From NCBI GenBank assembly GCA_964355365.1, contig CAYHEX010000217.1:1-7766 (forward strand): a stretch of 7,766 nt of DNA, written 5' to 3'. Shown here piece by piece: positions 5,977 to 7,766 of this stretch. The notes below the pieces were generated by a model. It saw only the letters and a list, made by a program, of their open reading frames with translations. It had not been told where the DNA came from and ran no database searches. This stretch comes from SCUN01 sp964355365. Lineage in GTDB: Bacteria > Acidobacteriota > Vicinamibacteria > Vicinamibacterales > SCN-69-37. Positions within the stretch are counted from its first letter, which is position 1. Each line of letters begins with the position of its first letter. The translations under genes were made by a program, and so were the position numbers.

Positions 5977-6913
5977 GCGCCACGAGCCTTCGATGTCCCC
6001 GCGCCAAGGAATTTCGCCGCCTCTGGTCGCCATTCTTCTGGCGGTGACCGCGCTGGGCACGGCGCATGCCGCGCAGCAGGCATTCAAAAGTAAGGTCAGC
6101 CTCGTCCATGTGCCGGTCGTGGTCACGGCCAAAGACGGTGCGTTGGTGCGCGGACTCACGCGCGACGACTTCCGGCTCACCGAGAACGGCGTGGTGCAGT
6201 CGGTGCAGTTCTTCGCCGAGGGCGACACGGCCGAGAAATTGCCGCTGCACGTCGGGTTGCTGCTCGATGTGAGCGAGAGCATGGGGTCGGAGCTGTCTCG
6301 CGCTGAGTCGGCGGCGATCCGCTTCGTGAACGCGCTCGACGAGGCCGAAGACGTCACGCTCGTCGACTTCGACGAGCAGGTGCGCGTGGCGCGTTTCAGG
6401 CCGGACGACTACCCGCGCCTCTTCGAGCGCATCCGGGCGAAGAAGGCCGGCGGGGCCACGGCGCTCTACGACGCGATCGGGATGTATCTGCGCTCGACCG
6501 CCGATCAGGCAGGCCAGCGCGTGCTGCTCCTGTACACCGATGGCGGCGACAACACGAGCGCGCTCAACTTCGGCCAGCTCCAGAAGCTGGTCAAGCAGGA
6601 CGACGTCCTGATCTACTCGATCGGCTACCTGAGTCGCGACGCCCGGATGAACCTGCCCCAGATGCAGCTCACCGCCATTGCGCGCGATACGGGAGGCGAG
6701 GGCTTCTTTCCACAGGACGCCAGCGAGCTGAACGAGATCTACGCCAAGGTCCTCGACGAGTTGGGCTCGCGCTACATGCTCGGCTACCTGTCGACCAACC
6801 AGAAGGACGACGGCAGCTGGCGCAAGATCGACGTCAAGGTGACGCGCCCGGAGGCCGCCAAGGCCAAAGTCCGGACCCGGCCCGGATATGTTGCGGCCGC
6901 GTCTGTCAGATAG
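5972..6913 (+). CDS. Secreted von Willebrand factor A protein, VWFA-related Acidobacterial type
   Basis: The 313-residue product (from ATG 5972) begins with a signal peptide: Arg11, a hydrophobic stretch 'PPLVAILLAVTALGT' (16-30), then 'AHA' before probable cleavage at about residue 33/34. No lipobox Cys is present, so it should be released outside the inner membrane. Next comes 'VHVPVVVTAKDGALVRGLTRDDFRLTENG', a segment typical of the Acidobacterial VWFA-related family. The vWA domain has a complete metal-ion-dependent adhesion site: D99-x-S101-x-S103, Thr163 in 'GGATALYDAI', and Asp190 in 'YTDGGDN'. The C-terminal part has 'YMLGYLSTNQKDDGSWRKIDVKVTRP' and ends in 'VRTRPGYVA', also usual for the family. 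The role is probably metal-dependent protein binding in the periplasm or at the surface; the ligand is unknown. Starts at 5972, 5975 or 5993 are possible; 5993 gives a more compact signal peptide. None has a good Shine-Dalgarno. Confidence 0.9.
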   Translation: MMRHEPSMSPRQGISPPLVAILLAVTALGTAHAAQQAFKSKVSLVHVPVVVTAKDGALVRGLTRDDFRLTENGVVQSVQFFAEGDTAEKLPLHVGLLLDVSESMGSELSRAESAAIRFVNALDEAEDVTLVDFDEQVRVARFRPDDYPRLFERIRAKKAGGATALYDAIGMYLRSTADQAGQRVLLLYTDGGDNTSALNFGQLQKLVKQDDVLIYSIGYLSRDARMNLPQMQLTAIARDTGGEGFFPQDASELNEIYAKVLDELGSRYMLGYLSTNQKDDGSWRKIDVKVTRPEAAKAKVRTRPGYVAAASVR

Positions 6914-6921
6914 GGAACACC

Positions 6922-6939
6922 TGCGGCCCCAGGGCCGTG
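6922..6939 (+). repeat. Short GC-rich inverted repeat between the vWA gene and uvrB
   Basis: CGGCCC at 6924-6929 and GGGCCG at 6932-6937 form a perfect 6-bp inverted repeat. As RNA it gives a 5-bp GC stem with a CCAG loop, extendable by two G-U pairs. It lies just after the vWA stop and before uvrB. There is no following U-tract, so it could be a weak terminator, an operator or chance in GC-rich DNA. Confidence 0.3.
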
Positions 6940-6957
6940 CGCTACGATTGATCCAGC

Positions 6958-7766
6958 GTGTTTGACCTCCAATCCGACTTCGAACTGCGCGGCGATCAGC
7001 CGCGCGCGATAGAGCAGCTGACCGAGGGGCTCCTGCGCGGCGATCGCGCGCAGGTGCTGCTGGGCGTGACCGGCTCCGGCAAGACCTTCACGATGGCGCA
7101 GGTGATTCAACGCCTGCAGCGTCCCGCGCTCGTGATGGTGCACAACAAGACGCTCGCGGCGCAGCTGTTTCAGGAGTTCCGCCGCTTCTTCCCGCAGAAC
7201 GCCGTCGAGTACTTCGTCAGCTACTACGACTACTACCAGCCGGAAGCGTTCATGCCGGCAACCGGGACCTACATCGAGAAGGAAGCGATCATCAACGAAG
7301 AGATCGACCGGCTGCGTCTGTCGGCCACGCGGTCCCTGTTCGAGCGGCGCGACGTCATCATCGTGGCCAGCGTGTCGTGCATCTACGGCCTCGGCTCGCC
7401 CGAGTCGTACTACGGCCTGGTGCTCGACCTGACGAAAGGGCAGCGTATCGAACGCGAGCAGATCCTGCGCAAGCTCGTCGAGATTCAGTACGAACGCAAC
7501 GATCACGACTTCAAGCGCGGCACATTTCGCGTGCGCGGGGACATCGTCGAGGTGCATCCGTCGTACGAAGAGATGGCCGTGCGGATCAGTCTGTTCGGCG
7601 ACGAGGTCGATGAGCTGCTGACGTTCGATCCGCTGACCGGCAAAGTGCTGAAGCGGCACGACAAGCTGGCCGTGTTCCCGAAGTCACACTTCGTCATGCC
7701 GCGCGCGCGCACGACGGCGGCGGTCGACTCGATCAAGATCGAGCTGGAGCAGCGGCTGCAGGACCT
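6958..7766 (+). CDS. uvrB: UvrB, excinuclease ABC subunit B, N-terminal part (runs off right edge)
   Basis: This is the first 269 codons of UvrB, the helicase-fold damage-verification subunit of UvrABC nucleotide excision repair. It is handed DNA by UvrA and then recruits UvrC; full-length proteins are about 660-700 residues, so some 40% is visible. 'ELRGDQPRAIEQL' is the family's Q-motif region. Walker A 'GVTGSGKT' is at 36-43 (Lys42) and 'HNKTLAAQL' follows. The damage-probing beta-hairpin begins 'SYYDYYQPEA' (Tyr89, Tyr90, Tyr92, Tyr93), then 'YIEKEAIINEEIDRLRLSAT' and 'VASVSCIYGLGSPE', all close to the E. coli sequence. 'RGTFRVRGDIVEVHPSYEE' belongs to the UvrA-interacting domain 2 region. 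GTG at 6958 is chosen because it puts the GDQP motif at the expected distance. It has no Shine-Dalgarno, and a TACGAT word at 6943-6948 could be a -10 giving an almost leaderless mRNA. Read-through from the vWA gene, 44 bp upstream, is also possible. Confidence 0.96.
   Translation, partial: MFDLQSDFELRGDQPRAIEQLTEGLLRGDRAQVLLGVTGSGKTFTMAQVIQRLQRPALVMVHNKTLAAQLFQEFRRFFPQNAVEYFVSYYDYYQPEAFMPATGTYIEKEAIINEEIDRLRLSATRSLFERRDVIIVASVSCIYGLGSPESYYGLVLDLTKGQRIEREQILRKLVEIQYERNDHDFKRGTFRVRGDIVEVHPSYEEMAVRISLFGDEVDELLTFDPLTGKVLKRHDKLAVFPKSHFVMPRARTTAAVDSIKIELEQRLQD

Noticed and set aside
5896..6357. An N-terminal extension of the DHH-family protein back to an ATG at 6357
   Set aside because: The frame stays open, but the extra Ser/Thr-rich sequence lies antisense to the signal peptide and vWA domain of the divergent gene and matches nothing in the DHH family.
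6784..7659. A 291-codon minus-strand frame over uvrB and the end of the vWA gene
   Set aside because: It crosses two real genes that read on the plus strand with strong family motifs; no motif is seen in the minus-strand product.

Overview
The window is GC-rich, tightly packed bacterial chromosome with housekeeping genes and no sign of phage, plasmid or insertion elements. The best lineage clue is the secreted von Willebrand factor A protein at 5972-6913. It has the arrangement typical of the 'VWFA-related Acidobacterial domain' family: an N-terminal 'V-VVVTAKDG--V-GLTRDDF-L-ENG--Q-V-FF' segment followed by a vWA domain with an intact metal site. With the high GC content, this points to Acidobacteriota, perhaps a Vicinamibacteria-like lineage. 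This is inference; no rRNA or other phylogenetic marker was compared.

Layout. On the minus strand, a TrmH/SpoU RNA methyltransferase gene (1280 to 495) overlaps by four bases (ATGA) the start of rarA, which runs off the left edge. Only 28 bp away and divergent, a plus-strand cluster begins: greA (1309-1773), then a patatin-fold membrane protein (1776-3176, GTG start two bases after the greA stop), then a PLP-dependent trans-sulfuration-family enzyme (3173-4336, again an ATGA overlap). The cluster ends at a 149-bp non-coding spacer. This spacer is built from degenerate GGACTCTGGA words arranged as a long imperfect inverted repeat, and it lies between convergent stop codons. Facing the cluster is a minus-strand DHH/DHHA1 phosphoesterase with an N-terminal Rossmann-like (RCK/TrkA-N-like) region. 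Divergent from that gene is the secreted vWA protein, followed 44 bp later by the first 269 codons of uvrB, which runs off the right edge.

How the genes relate. RarA (replication-fork maintenance), UvrB (nucleotide excision repair), GreA (rescue of stalled RNA polymerase) and the DHH protein (probable phosphodiesterase on small oligonucleotides or nucleotides) are nucleic-acid maintenance functions. They sit in separate transcription units and do not form one obvious pathway. The tightest coupling is greA, patatin-like protein and PLP enzyme.

Most worth a second look: (1) the patatin-fold protein appears to have lost both catalytic residues (Ser to Gly47, Asp to Gln328) and carries a two-helix membrane insertion; (2) the GGACTCTGGA inverted-repeat spacer; (3) the Rossmann-like/DHH fusion, whose dinucleotide-binding glycines look absent. 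I see no clear multi-gene defence, mobile or biosynthetic system here.
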